Positions 1 through 7,712 of a stretch of 38,299 nucleotides of DNA are shown in pieces (positions within the stretch are counted from its first letter, which is position 1; every line of letters starts with the position of its first letter). This DNA comes from Clostridiales bacterium DTU070 (GTDB taxonomy: Bacteria; Bacillota; Clostridia; DSM-8532). The notes beneath the pieces were generated by a model. The model made no database searches. It saw nothing but the letters and a program-made list of their open reading frames with translations, and was not told the origin of the DNA. Position numbers and translations under genes: made by a program. Location of the stretch: NCBI GenBank assembly GCA_001513105.1, contig LFSH01000041.1, positions 1 through 38,299 on the forward strand. Reading direction: 5' to 3'.

Positions 1-66
1 GACATTGTATTCTATGACACGGACAAACGCTCAAGCGATGATTACAGGGTTGGCGGAACGCATTAA
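1..66 (+). CDS. C-terminal end of an unknown protein (5' end outside window)
   Basis: Frame 1 is open from the first base to a TAA at 64-66 and gives 21 residues ending in RVGGTH. I do not recognise the family. The stretch is too short to prove coding. It is supported by the fact that the palindromic repeat array starts exactly at its stop codon, as expected where repeats accumulate just downstream of a gene. It reads toward the array. Confidence 0.35.
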   Translation, partial: DIVFYDTDKRSSDDYRVGGTH

Positions 67-997
67 GCATTTTTGCGGGTTTCGGCCTGCCCGTGCTAAT
101 ACTCGCCAGTTCTTGCAAATGCAGCGACTGTTTCCGAGTATTCGCATGATATCTTTACCTCAAGTGTTTGAAGATATCGTGCAATGCGAGGAAACTTTCA
201 GCGGAATGCAGCTTAGAGATAGGCAAAAAGAAGCGAGGACCGGCAAGCCGAAATTCGCACGATAGCTTTTCTTTACTGGTCAACTATTTGGAGATATCGT
301 GTAAATACGAGGAAACTTTTAGCGGAGTGCAGCTTAGAGCTGTGCGAAAAGAAGCGAGGATAAGCAAGCCGACTGTTTGAGCAAAAATGCTACATACTTT
401 TTTATTCTTATAGCATTTTTGCGAGTTTTGGCTTGCCCGAGCTGAATCGCACAGCTCTTGCTAATGCAGCGGCTGCTTCTGAGCATTCGCACGATAGCTT
501 TTCTTTACTGATCAAGTGTTTGTAGCCATCGTACAATGCGAGGAAACTTTTAGCGGAGTGCAGCTTAGAAATGCGCAGTCAGAGCGAGGAACAGCAAGCC
601 GACTGTTTGAGCAAAAATGCTTCATACTTTTTTATTCTTATAGCATTTTTGCGAATTTTGGCTTGCCCGAGCTGAACTGCGCAGTTCTTGCAAATGAAGC
701 GACTGTTTCCGAGCATTCGTACGATAGCTTTGCTTAATCGTCATGTGTGGCGATATTTGTGCAATGCAAGGAAACTTTTAGCGGAGTGCAGCTTAGAGAT
801 GTGCGAAAAGAAGCGAGGATAAGCAAACCGACTGTTTGAGCAAAAATGCTACATACTTTTTTATTCTTATAGCATTTTTGCGAGTTTTGGCTTGCCCGAG
901 CTGAATCGCACAGCTCTTGCTAATGCAGCGGCTGCTTCTGAGCATTCGCACGATAGCTTTTCTTTACTGATCAAGTGTTTGGAGCTATAGTGCAATG
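67..997. repeat. Tandem array of ~230-bp imperfect palindromes (long hairpin units)
   Basis: Left arms carry CGAGGAAACTT (starting near 187, 308, 539 and 767, the last as CAAGGAAAC). Right arms carry AGCATTTTTGCG (near 66, 412, 642 and 871). Full units repeat every 228-231 bp. Within a unit the left arm (about 90 nt) is an imperfect reverse complement of the right arm around a 20-nt AT-rich loop containing CATACTTTTTTATTC. The innermost stem, GCAAAAATGCT/AGCATTTTTGC, is perfect. The unit beginning near 187 lacks its centre, which explains the 121-bp step. The first unit has only a right arm, and the last match ends at about 997. Short reading frames here (5-265, 168-380, 516-737) are by-products of the repeat and I do not call them genes. 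Confidence 0.9.
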
Positions 998-1015
998 GAA
1001 TACTCCCAAACATGC

Positions 1016-1043
1016 AAAAATCCCGGCATTACCGGGATTTTTT
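1016..1043. terminator. Bidirectional rho-independent terminator (veg / repeat array)
   Basis: AAAAATCCCGG and CCGGGATTTTT pair perfectly around a CATTA loop. The A-run on one side and T-run on the other let it work on both strands. It lies about 50 bp past the veg stop on the minus strand and also closes the repeat array on the plus strand. Confidence 0.85.
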
Positions 1044-1095
1044 CTGGATTTTCAAACCTAATGAGATTTAAACCAACCGATATAATCAGACCAAG

Positions 1096-1356
1096 TTAAA
1101 CTATCATCTTGTTGCTACCACAAACTTTTATTTCAACGGTGTTGGTTAGTACATCGGTATAGCTGTAGGACACTTTACGCACGTTCTTAAAGTCATTTTC
1201 GAAACGAACTGTGAAAATACTGGGGTAAGTTGATTCCAAGATGCCTTCTCTGACCTGGGTTTTTTTCCGCCCCTTATTTGTTTTCAGCTGAATCCTTTTA
1301 CCAATGCAGGCTTCCATCTCTTTTCTGATTTGACCCAGAGCGTTTTTCTCAACCAT
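1096..1356 (-). CDS. veg: Veg family protein
   Basis: An 86-residue protein, the same length as Bacillus subtilis Veg. It shares the family core: GKR.x.LK.N.GR.KT near the N-terminus, then a region reading GILESTYPSIF and VSYSYTDVLTNTVE. Veg is a small, highly expressed Firmicutes protein linked to biofilm regulation and spore outgrowth; its biochemical role is not settled. The longest frame begins 10 codons earlier at 1386, but that ATG overlaps the -10 box of a strong promoter. The start at 1356 has GAGGTGAT about 5 nt upstream and restores the usual length. The gene is monocistronic between its own promoter and terminator. Confidence 0.9.
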   Translation of the reverse strand: MVEKNALGQIRKEMEACIGKRIQLKTNKGRKKTQVREGILESTYPSIFTVRFENDFKNVRKVSYSYTDVLTNTVEIKVCGSNKMIV

Positions 1357-1384
1357 ACCAATCACCTCTTCTTTTGTCTGTGAC

Positions 1385-1414
1385 ATTATACCACAATTTT
1401 CACCCCACTGTCAA
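1385..1414 (-). promoter_or_regulatory. Strong vegetative (SigA-type) promoter of veg
   Basis: On the minus strand a perfect TTGACA (1414-1409) is separated by 18 bp from a perfect TATAAT (1390-1385). Transcription would start near 1378, just upstream of the ribosome binding site for the ATG at 1356. This matches the known strength of veg promoters. Confidence 0.85.
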
Positions 1415-1784
1415 TAAAATTACTGATTATACTCGGATTTCTTTCTCCTGTCAAGTGTTTTTATTCAAATTACAAGCACTCTGGTATAATCCGGTTAATT
1501 TATATTATTTTTTCTCCTGTTTTCTATGTAATTTGCGCTTTGAACAACTATTGCTTGATTTCAGGCATGCATTTTTGGTGATTTTTTATAAAAGCAAAAA
1601 AACACCCGGTACTCAGTTTTTCCCGAAATCCCGTTTTTGATGCATCCTACAGACATAGTGTATGTATTTTGCGTGTTTTTATTGAATACCATATACATTT
1701 TTTGATAGAATGGACACGTATTGAATTTTTTCCGGGTACATTCACACAGCCCATATTAGTTCTTGGGGAGGAATTGAACAGAAT
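1415..1784 (+). promoter_or_regulatory. fhs upstream region with candidate promoters
   Basis: This 370-bp gap is AT-rich. The best fhs promoter is TTGAAT (1682-1687), 18 bp, TAGAAT (1706-1711), giving a leader of about 65 nt. A second candidate is an extended -10, TGGTATAAT (1482-1490), without a clear -35. GGGGAGG lies 13 nt before the fhs ATG. I looked for a tetrahydrofolate riboswitch, known upstream of some fhs genes, and saw no matching motif. The 88-codon frame at 1374-1640 has no family features and I do not call it. Confidence 0.5.
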
Positions 1785-3464
1785 ATGAACAATATGCCTA
1801 CCGACATCGAAATAGCTCAGAATGCAAACCTGAAACAGATAGAAACCATAGCAGCCGGTCTTGGAATGAACAGATACGATTTGGAACTGTACGGGGACTA
1901 TAAGGCTAAAGTAAAGCCTTCGTTCATAGAAAAGGTAAAAAACTATAGCGACGGAAAACTGATTCTTGTAACAGCCATAAACCCGACCCCTGCAGGTGAA
2001 GGAAAAACAACAACTACCATCGGTCTCGGCCAGTCCATGGCGAAGCTCGGCAAAAGAGCGGTGATAGCACTAAGGGAGCCTTCACTCGGGCCGGTTATGG
2101 GCATTAAGGGCGGTGCCGCAGGCGGCGGGTATGCCCAGGTTGTGCCCATGGAAGATATAAACCTTCATTTCACAGGGGACCTGCACGCGGTTACAAGCGC
2201 GAACAACCTCCTTTCCGCCATTATTGACAACCATATTCACCAGGGGAATGAACTGAATATAGATATACGGAATATTGTATGGAAACGTGTAATGGATATG
2301 AACGACCGGGCCTTAAGGGACATCATCGTCGGCCTCGGCGGTAAAGCCAACGGGTTCCCGAGGGAGGACGGGTTCCATATCACCGTTGCATCCGAGGTTA
2401 TGGCAATCCTGTGCCTTGCCGAGGACATAACCGACCTTAAAAACAGGCTTGGAAACATTATTATAGGATACAATACTGCAGGGCAGCCGGTCATGGCAAA
2501 AGACCTGAAGGTTGAAGGCGCAATGGCTCTCCTGTTGAAGGATGCGCTAAAACCGAACCTTGTCCAGACCCTTGAAAACACCCCTGCATTCATGCATGGC
2601 GGGCCTTTTGCGAATATTGCCCATGGCTGCAACAGTGTTATCGCAACAAAACTTGCCCTGAAACTTGCCGATTATGTTTTTACCGAGGCCGGGTTTGGTG
2701 CCGATCTGGGCGCTGAGAAGTTCTTTGACATCAAATGCAGGTTTGCGGGCCTTAAACCCGATGCCGCGGTACTGGTGGCAACGGTAAGGGCACTGAAGTA
2801 TAACGGCGGCGTGCCTAAGAATAACCTCTCTGTAGAGAACCTTGATGCATTAAGAAAGGGAATTTCAAACCTTGACAAGCATATAGAAAACATCCGCATG
2901 TTCAAGGTGCCCGTTGTGGTTGCAATAAACCGTTTCAGTTCCGATACCGATGCCGAGATAGATTTCATTATCAATCATTGCAATGACCTTGGCGTTGATG
3001 CGGCAATTAACGAAGTGTACGAAAAGGGCAGTTTGGGCGGTCTCGAGCTTGCAAACAAGGTAATAAGGCTTACTGAAACCACTCCGTCTGATTTTGAGCC
3101 TCTTTATGACGTAAATATGAGCATCCGCGAGAAAATCCAGATTATAAACCGGGAGATTTACGGCGGAGGAAAGGTTGTATTTACAGACAAGGCAGAAAAA
3201 GCCATCAGGCAGATAGAAGCCATCGGTCTTGACAAAATGCCTGTATGCATGGCCAAAACCCAGTACTCGCTGTCTGATAATCCAAGCCTCCTGGGACGCC
3301 CTGAAGGTTTTGAGCTGACTGTAAGGGATGTCCGGGTATCGGCCGGTGCGGGATTTATTGTGGCATTAACAGGCGATATCATGACAATGCCGGGCCTTCC
3401 GAAGGAACCTGCGGCAAACAGGATGGATATACAGCCCGACGGCAGAATCACCGGTCTGTTTTAA
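1785..3464 (+). CDS. fhs: Formate--tetrahydrofolate ligase
   Basis: 559 residues, typical for the family (about 555-560). The enzyme joins formate to tetrahydrofolate with ATP, giving 10-formyl-THF for purine synthesis, formyl-methionine and, in acetogens, the methyl branch of the Wood-Ljungdahl pathway. It is cytosolic. The P-loop TPAGEGKTT is at residues 68-76. Conserved blocks such as [22 protein letters not shown] and the C-terminal [14 protein letters not shown] region are present. No other one-carbon genes are adjacent, so acetogenesis cannot be inferred; the gene looks like a single-gene unit. A hairpin (3469-3489) follows the stop, and the next gene converges. Confidence 0.98.
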   Translation: MNNMPTDIEIAQNANLKQIETIAAGLGMNRYDLELYGDYKAKVKPSFIEKVKNYSDGKLILVTAINPTPAGEGKTTTTIGLGQSMAKLGKRAVIALREPSLGPVMGIKGGAAGGGYAQVVPMEDINLHFTGDLHAVTSANNLLSAIIDNHIHQGNELNIDIRNIVWKRVMDMNDRALRDIIVGLGGKANGFPREDGFHITVASEVMAILCLAEDITDLKNRLGNIIIGYNTAGQPVMAKDLKVEGAMALLLKDALKPNLVQTLENTPAFMHGGPFANIAHGCNSVIATKLALKLADYVFTEAGFGADLGAEKFFDIKCRFAGLKPDAAVLVATVRALKYNGGVPKNNLSVENLDALRKGISNLDKHIENIRMFKVPVVVAINRFSSDTDAEIDFIINHCNDLGVDAAINEVYEKGSLGGLELANKVIRLTETTPSDFEPLYDVNMSIREKIQIINREIYGGGKVVFTDKAEKAIRQIEAIGLDKMPVCMAKTQYSLSDNPSLLGRPEGFELTVRDVRVSAGAGFIVALTGDIMTMPGLPKEPAANRMDIQPDGRITGLF

Positions 3465-3468
3465 ACAG

Positions 3469-3489
3469 CGGGACAGGTACGTTGTCCCG
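3469..3489. terminator. Hairpin between convergent fhs and the CotS-like gene
   Basis: CGGGACA (3469-3475) pairs with TGTCCCG (3483-3489) around a 7-nt loop. There is no T-run on either side, so termination would be weak. It closely resembles a second hairpin at 34146-34164 (GGGACAGG/CCTGTCCC) and may be a dispersed repeat rather than a dedicated terminator. Confidence 0.45.
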
Positions 3490-3492
3490 GGT

Positions 3493-4473
3493 TCAGAGGG
3501 TGTCGAACTTCTCCATGAATTCCCTGTGGGCGTCTTTTTCCTGTATAACTTCTTCAAGCATTATGGTGAAGTTTTTCTGCGCCCAGCACCTTCTGCTGTT
3601 GTAGTAGCGGTTTATAACCCTCCAGAATTTCTGTGGAAACTGGAGCATGCTTTTCATTACTTTCATTTCATCCTGGTCCAGAGGCTCTATTTTACGGTAC
3701 ACATCAAGTATCAGCCTGGCTTTTTCTATGTCCCAGCTGCACTTTCTCATCCTGCGGCGAAGTATATTCACAATGTCGTATATTTTAAGCTCCACGCTGC
3801 AGTAATCAAAATTAATAATGGAAGTTATGTCGCCCTTGATTAAAATGTTCTGGTATGAATAATCATGGTGGCAGATCATGCCCGTTCTGAGGGTTTGTTC
3901 AACAATCTTGCTGTATTTGGATGCGAAAAGTATTTCAAGGCTTTTCAGCCCGGACCTGTAAAAATGGTCGAAATGCTCCATGAACAGATAGTCGAACGTG
4001 TTCCGTTCCTTCTCGGCCTTTCTTCTCAGCTTGCGGATCTCTTCGAGGCGCTTTTTGAAGGATGCAGGAAGTTTGCCCAGGCCGCTCGGAATATACGGAC
4101 CTTTCGGGAAGAAACCATGGGCTGCCTTATGCATTAACGCAAGGGCTTCTGTTGCCCTTATTACATCACGATCATCATCAAACTCGCATTCCCTGCCTTC
4201 AATCAGGTCTACCATCGTATACGGCACGTCATCTATTTCAATAAAAGGCTGTTTATTCAGGGTAAGGCAATAGGGATCAATATTCCTGAAATCATTCATT
4301 ACCAGGTGGGTCTTTGCTTGATGGATAAACAGGATACGTTCCTTTGTGTACTGGCAGGCTTTTATGTACTTCTTTCCGGCATTTGTATCAAGAATATAGC
4401 CTGCACGATACGGCTTTATTCCCATAATACGTATACCATAACTGTTCTCTATCAAATTCCTTGCTTCCTGCAT
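3493..4473 (-). CDS. CotS-family spore coat kinase-like protein
   Basis: 326 residues with the aminoglycoside-phosphotransferase/CotS kinase fold. The catalytic-loop motif CHHDYSYQN is at about 201-209, followed by a metal-site-like INFDYC at about 220-225 and a DIVNILRR helix. CotS proteins associate with the spore coat or cortex. Some family members are thought to phosphorylate small molecules or coat proteins, but the substrate is generally unknown. The first aspartate of the usual (I)DFDY motif is Asn221 here, so catalysis may be altered or metal binding may rest on Asp223. AGGAGA lies about 14 nt before the ATG, which is rather far. A hairpin at the 3' side separates it from fhs. The exact member (CotS, CotI, YutH or YsxE type) cannot be decided. 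Confidence 0.8.
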   Translation of the reverse strand: MQEARNLIENSYGIRIMGIKPYRAGYILDTNAGKKYIKACQYTKERILFIHQAKTHLVMNDFRNIDPYCLTLNKQPFIEIDDVPYTMVDLIEGRECEFDDDRDVIRATEALALMHKAAHGFFPKGPYIPSGLGKLPASFKKRLEEIRKLRRKAEKERNTFDYLFMEHFDHFYRSGLKSLEILFASKYSKIVEQTLRTGMICHHDYSYQNILIKGDITSIINFDYCSVELKIYDIVNILRRRMRKCSWDIEKARLILDVYRKIEPLDQDEMKVMKSMLQFPQKFWRVINRYYNSRRCWAQKNFTIMLEEVIQEKDAHREFMEKFDTL

Positions 4474-4695
4474 AATCTCACATCCCGTCTCCTAATTCAG
4501 GTGTTTCAGAATGTAATTTCAGTGCTGCGCAAAAAGATTCAGGCCAAAAGGCTCTCCGGGTTTACAGCTTTTACATGTCTGTCTACTGAACAATTATATG
4601 CTGGGGAAATATTGATTATTACAGAAAACGGGAACGGGAAAACTAACGGCAGGCCGGATACTGCACCTGCCCGGAAAACAAGGCGTTATTGCTTT
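4474..4695 (-). terminator. Intergenic gap with candidate bofA terminator (4638-4671)
   Basis: This 222-bp gap separates the CotS-like gene from bofA. On the minus strand, downstream of bofA, GGCAGG (4671-4666) pairs with CCTGCC (4653-4648) over a 12-nt loop and is followed by TTAGTTTT. This is a moderate rho-independent terminator. I see no reliable promoter for the CotS-like gene in the remainder. Confidence 0.45.
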
Positions 4696-4959
4696 TTACA
4701 GCAGATACTTAAGAATAATAAGCAGAATAACTCCGGGAAGACCCAGCGTTCCCACTATCAGGGCTGAGAAAAAGTTCAGCGGAATATAGAAGTCTACGAA
4801 ATTTCCAAGATAATTGATGACAATAATGGCCATCCCGCCCAACAGGCTGTTGAACAGCAGCTTTAACGCAATCTTGAGAGGTACTTTCAGTGCTTTCCCG
4901 AAAAACAGCACAATAGCAATGCCTGCAACCCAGGCAAGCAGAATATAAAGGTTATCCAT
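4696..4959 (-). CDS. bofA: Pro-sigma-K processing inhibitor BofA family protein
   Basis: 87 residues, almost all hydrophobic, with two or three membrane segments (about 4-20, 32-52, 60-85) and the family's C-terminal signature LGLPGVILLI. In B. subtilis BofA sits in the outer forespore membrane and, with SpoIVFA, holds the protease SpoIVFB inactive, timing sigma-K activation in the mother cell. In clostridia that pathway is variable, so the target here is inferred. GGGAGG lies 6-7 nt before the ATG. The preceding gene is yaaL-like, as in the B. subtilis recR-yaaL-bofA order, which supports the call. Confidence 0.93.
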   Translation of the reverse strand: MDNLYILLAWVAGIAIVLFFGKALKVPLKIALKLLFNSLLGGMAIIVINYLGNFVDFYIPLNFFSALIVGTLGLPGVILLIILKYLL

Positions 4960-5048
4960 TGCAACCTCCCAGGATCTTTGTCGGTTACTATTCTATTCAG
5001 CCGGACGGGGAATTATGATTACCCGTGATAAACAACACGCATGAAAAA

Positions 5049-5351
5049 TCACAGGGCGTCGTTCAATTCCCCGCGGATACCCATTTCCTTGGCTATCTTA
5101 AGGAGATAATTGTAGCGAATCTGGCAGGCTTTCATCCTGTAGATGTAATAGTCTATCAGCTCTTCATTGTCGGCCTGGTCAAAATTTGCAACAGCCTCCA
5201 TCCATTCCTGGCGCGCCTGCTGAATGCTTTTCAGAACAAGAAGACTGTCTGATACAGTGTTTTCATAATCATCTTCGCAGCTGTACAGAAATTTCTTTAT
5301 GAACCCCGGACTTTTATTCTCCGAATAGTTATAACCCACATTTCCGTTCAT
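5049..5351 (-). CDS. yaaL: DUF2508 (YaaL-like) protein
   Basis: 100 residues, soluble and mostly helical. The central part (SDSLLVLKSIQQARQEWMEA... then DYYIYRMKACQIRYNYLL) fits DUF2508, to which B. subtilis YaaL belongs. The function is unknown. It lies 89 bp upstream of bofA in the same direction, the same pairing as in Bacilli, and probably shares its transcript. GGGAG stands 6-7 nt before the ATG. Weak, low-complexity families such as this carry some risk of misassignment, but the neighbour supports it. Confidence 0.8.
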   Translation of the reverse strand: MNGNVGYNYSENKSPGFIKKFLYSCEDDYENTVSDSLLVLKSIQQARQEWMEAVANFDQADNEELIDYYIYRMKACQIRYNYLLKIAKEMGIRGELNDAL

Positions 5352-5418
5352 ATATTAACTCCCTGATAAGATTATTCACTTATTGAAGTATAATCTTAAA
5401 AAGGAGATTTTATACAAA

Positions 5419-6285
5419 TTACAGGAAAAATGTTTCCGACAAACTTCCAACGACTACCCTGTCGATGCCTGCAAGATCCTTCAGCACCAAAACGGACATT
5501 CCTTCTTTTTCGAAAAGCCCGCGGACCATGGCATGCTGCCCTGCTCCGACCTCGGTCAGAACCGTTCCGTCCGGGGTTAAAAGATTTTTTAGTCCTGATG
5601 CTATGGCGCGGTAAAAATCCAGCCCGTCGGTACCGCCGTCAAGGGCAATAACGGGTTCGTAATCCGCCACTTCGGGCATAAGGTTTTTGATTTCATCACG
5701 GGGGATATACGGCGGATTTGATATTATAACCCGGTAGGGCTCTTTAGCGGCAAAATGCATGAAATCCCGGTTAATGAAACTTATCCGGTCAAGGACCTTA
5801 TGACGTTTTGCATTTTTCATCGCCGTGTTCAAAGCACTTTCAGATATATCGATTGCATCAACAACGGTATTCCTGTCATAATACGCAATACTTACCGCAA
5901 TCGCGCCCGAACCGGTGCCTATGTCCAGAACTCGGATGGGCTTTTCGTATTTTTTTACAACGTTCAGTGCCGCCTCAACGAGTATCTCGGTTTCGGGGCG
6001 CGGGACAAGGCAGCTTTCGTCCACGTAAAAGTCCAGTGACATGAATTCCTGGTGATTAGTAATATACTGAAAGGGCATCCTGCTGCCCCTCTTTTCAACC
6101 GCTTTTAAAAATTCTCCTTCAATACTGCCGGGAAGGTTCTCCTCGGGATGGGCGTAAATATAGGATAAATCCTTTTTCAGGACATATGCCAGCAAAGCCC
6201 CGGCTTCTCGTACCGGGGCCTGTATGTTTCCTTTTTTTAAGATTTCGGCTGCGAATGCCAGTGCTTCCTTAATATTCAACGGCAT
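5419..6285 (-). CDS. prmC: Peptide chain release factor N5-glutamine methyltransferase
   Basis: 288 residues, normal for PrmC/HemK. It methylates the glutamine of the GGQ motif in release factors RF1 and RF2 using S-adenosylmethionine. The N-terminal helical domain covers about 1-85. PRPETE is at 95-100, the SAM-binding DIGTGSGA at 121-128, and the catalytic NPPY at 190-193. GGAGG lies only 3 nt before the ATG, which is short but usable. yqhQ ends 27 bp upstream, so the two form an operon. In many clostridia prfA (RF1) follows prmC; here yaaL follows instead, so RF1 is encoded elsewhere. Confidence 0.96.
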   Translation of the reverse strand: MPLNIKEALAFAAEILKKGNIQAPVREAGALLAYVLKKDLSYIYAHPEENLPGSIEGEFLKAVEKRGSRMPFQYITNHQEFMSLDFYVDESCLVPRPETEILVEAALNVVKKYEKPIRVLDIGTGSGAIAVSIAYYDRNTVVDAIDISESALNTAMKNAKRHKVLDRISFINRDFMHFAAKEPYRVIISNPPYIPRDEIKNLMPEVADYEPVIALDGGTDGLDFYRAIASGLKNLLTPDGTVLTEVGAGQHAMVRGLFEKEGMSVLVLKDLAGIDRVVVGSLSETFFL

Positions 6286-6312
6286 AAACCTCCGGAAGGG
6301 CCTTTCAACCCG

Positions 6313-7248
6313 TTAATCGTCAATAACGGCCTTCAGTGCTGCAAGCGCAACTTCTACCTGGCTTTCGTCGGGAGGCTGCGTTGTTATTTTCTGCAGCATA
6401 AGGCCCGGGTAGCTTATTGCACGCAAGGGTTTAAAACCGGACTTTGCGGCCAGTTTGAACACTTCGTATGCAATCCCCGCTACAAGAGGCAGAAGCAGCA
6501 GCCTTATCGCCATATTCACGAGTGGGCTGTGCCATTTTGCAAACGAAAACAGTACTATGCTTGTGATAATCACCACGAACAGGTACGCCGTTCCGCATCT
6601 TGGATGCAGCGTGGTATGCCTTATCGCGTTTTCAACCGTCAGCTCCTCCTTGTTTTCGTAGGCGTAAATTGCATTATGCTCAGCGCCGTGGTATTGAAAC
6701 ACCCTTTTTATTTCCTTGTTCCTTGATACCAGCCAGATATATGAAAAGAAAATTATAAGACGTATTAAGCCTTCTATCAGGTTCGCAAGTATTGAGCCGC
6801 CGGTTGTGGACTTGTCGAAGCTGAACCACCCGGTTATCCAGTTCGGAAGCAGCATAAACAGGCCAATACCGAATAACAGCGCTATAACAACCGAAAAATA
6901 CAGCATAACCTGGAAGAACTTATCGCCGAATACTTTCTTAAGGAACCTGTCAAGTTTAGAGTCTTCTTCTTCCTCGATATCCACCTTTTCGGCCGAATCC
7001 ATGAGGGCTTTCATTCCGATAAACATGGAATCTATCATATTCACAGCACCGCGGATTACCGGAAGTTTAAACAGGCAAAACCTTTTCGACAGCGGTACAT
7101 ATTCGGTGGTTTCAACCACGATTTCGCCGTTGGATTTCCGGATGGCGGTAGCGATTCTATTCCCGTTTCGCATCATAACGCCTTCTATTAAGGCTTCTCC
7201 GCCGACATTGCACTGGCGAAGCGGTTTTTTCCAAATTTCTTTTTCCAT
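6313..7248 (-). CDS. yqhQ: DUF1385 membrane protein (YqhQ family)
   Basis: 311 residues. The N-terminus has the family signature GGEALIEGVMMRNG (about 16-29). Hydrophobic segments lie near 110-135, 150-175, 215-235 and 245-262. Conserved histidines occur in YHGAEHNAI and RHTTLHPRCGT, suggesting metal binding. The function is unproven. In clostridia DUF1385 genes commonly precede prmC and prfA, as here with prmC. GGAAGGAA lies before the ATG, and a promoter with 17-bp spacing lies about 100 bp upstream, so this is the first gene of the leftward operon. Confidence 0.92.
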   Translation of the reverse strand: MEKEIWKKPLRQCNVGGEALIEGVMMRNGNRIATAIRKSNGEIVVETTEYVPLSKRFCLFKLPVIRGAVNMIDSMFIGMKALMDSAEKVDIEEEEDSKLDRFLKKVFGDKFFQVMLYFSVVIALLFGIGLFMLLPNWITGWFSFDKSTTGGSILANLIEGLIRLIIFFSYIWLVSRNKEIKRVFQYHGAEHNAIYAYENKEELTVENAIRHTTLHPRCGTAYLFVVIITSIVLFSFAKWHSPLVNMAIRLLLLPLVAGIAYEVFKLAAKSGFKPLRAISYPGLMLQKITTQPPDESQVEVALAALKAVIDD

Positions 7249-7347
7249 TGTATATTCCTTCCCTGGTTAGTTTGTGTTACTTGCTTTTTTACCCGGTAAC
7301 AGGCAAATTAAACCCGGTATTTTCATACTTAACCGACCGACAGTTAT

Positions 7348-7376
7348 ATTATATATGAAGCATTAATCCAATACAA
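7348..7376 (-). promoter_or_regulatory. Promoter of the yqhQ-prmC operon
   Basis: On the minus strand TTGTAT (7376-7371), a 17-bp spacer and a perfect TATAAT (7353-7348). It is the best SigA-type match in the 464-bp gap between yqhQ and the FN3/SLH gene and gives a leader of about 90 nt. Confidence 0.7.
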
Positions 7377-7474
7377 ATAACTATTTTAAAAAAATTATAA
7401 AATCATGTATAAAAACCCATATATAGGTTAAACTCTTTAATGACCTCACAATACATTTTGACCCCCTTTATTTT

Positions 7475-7510
7475 GGCTGACGCACTTCTTTACGTCGGCC
7501 TCTTTTTTTT
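7475..7510 (+). terminator. Terminator-like hairpin with no evident upstream gene
   Basis: GGCTGACG (7475-7482) pairs with CGTCGGCC (7493-7500), including one G-T pair, and is followed by TC and eight T residues. On the plus strand this is a classic terminator, yet no plus-strand gene precedes it. It could act as an attenuator for the downstream FN3/SLH gene or end a small RNA. An overlapping 78-codon minus-strand frame (7446-7682) is lysine/cysteine rich, has no family features and is not called. For the FN3/SLH gene, an extended -10 TGGTACAAT (7670-7678) is the best promoter candidate. Confidence 0.45.
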
Positions 7511-7712
7511 GCCTTTTCTGCATTTCCTGACAAAAAGAAGGGATATTCCTGCCGTTATTTTTGCAAAAGATTTTTTCATAATATTTCGATATGTAAAATG
7601 AGGGTATAAAAAAACACCGTATAACCAAACTCTTAAGAAAAATACAACAGAGAAATGCATACATATTTATGGTACAATACATGTAGTAAATGGTTTTTGG
7701 GGAGATGATGGT

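Noticed and set aside
5..737. Three short open frames in the palindrome array
   Set aside because: They share the repeat's own sequence, end or begin inside palindrome arms and resemble no protein family.
67..997. CRISPR array
   Set aside because: Units are about 230 bp, palindromic throughout, and have no unique spacers between short constant repeats; no cas genes are present.
1415..1784. Tetrahydrofolate riboswitch upstream of fhs
   Set aside because: I found none of the conserved core sequences; the region is mostly AT-rich and unstructured.
7446..7682. 78-residue minus-strand frame
   Set aside because: Low-complexity composition, no ribosome binding site of note, and it crosses a terminator hairpin.
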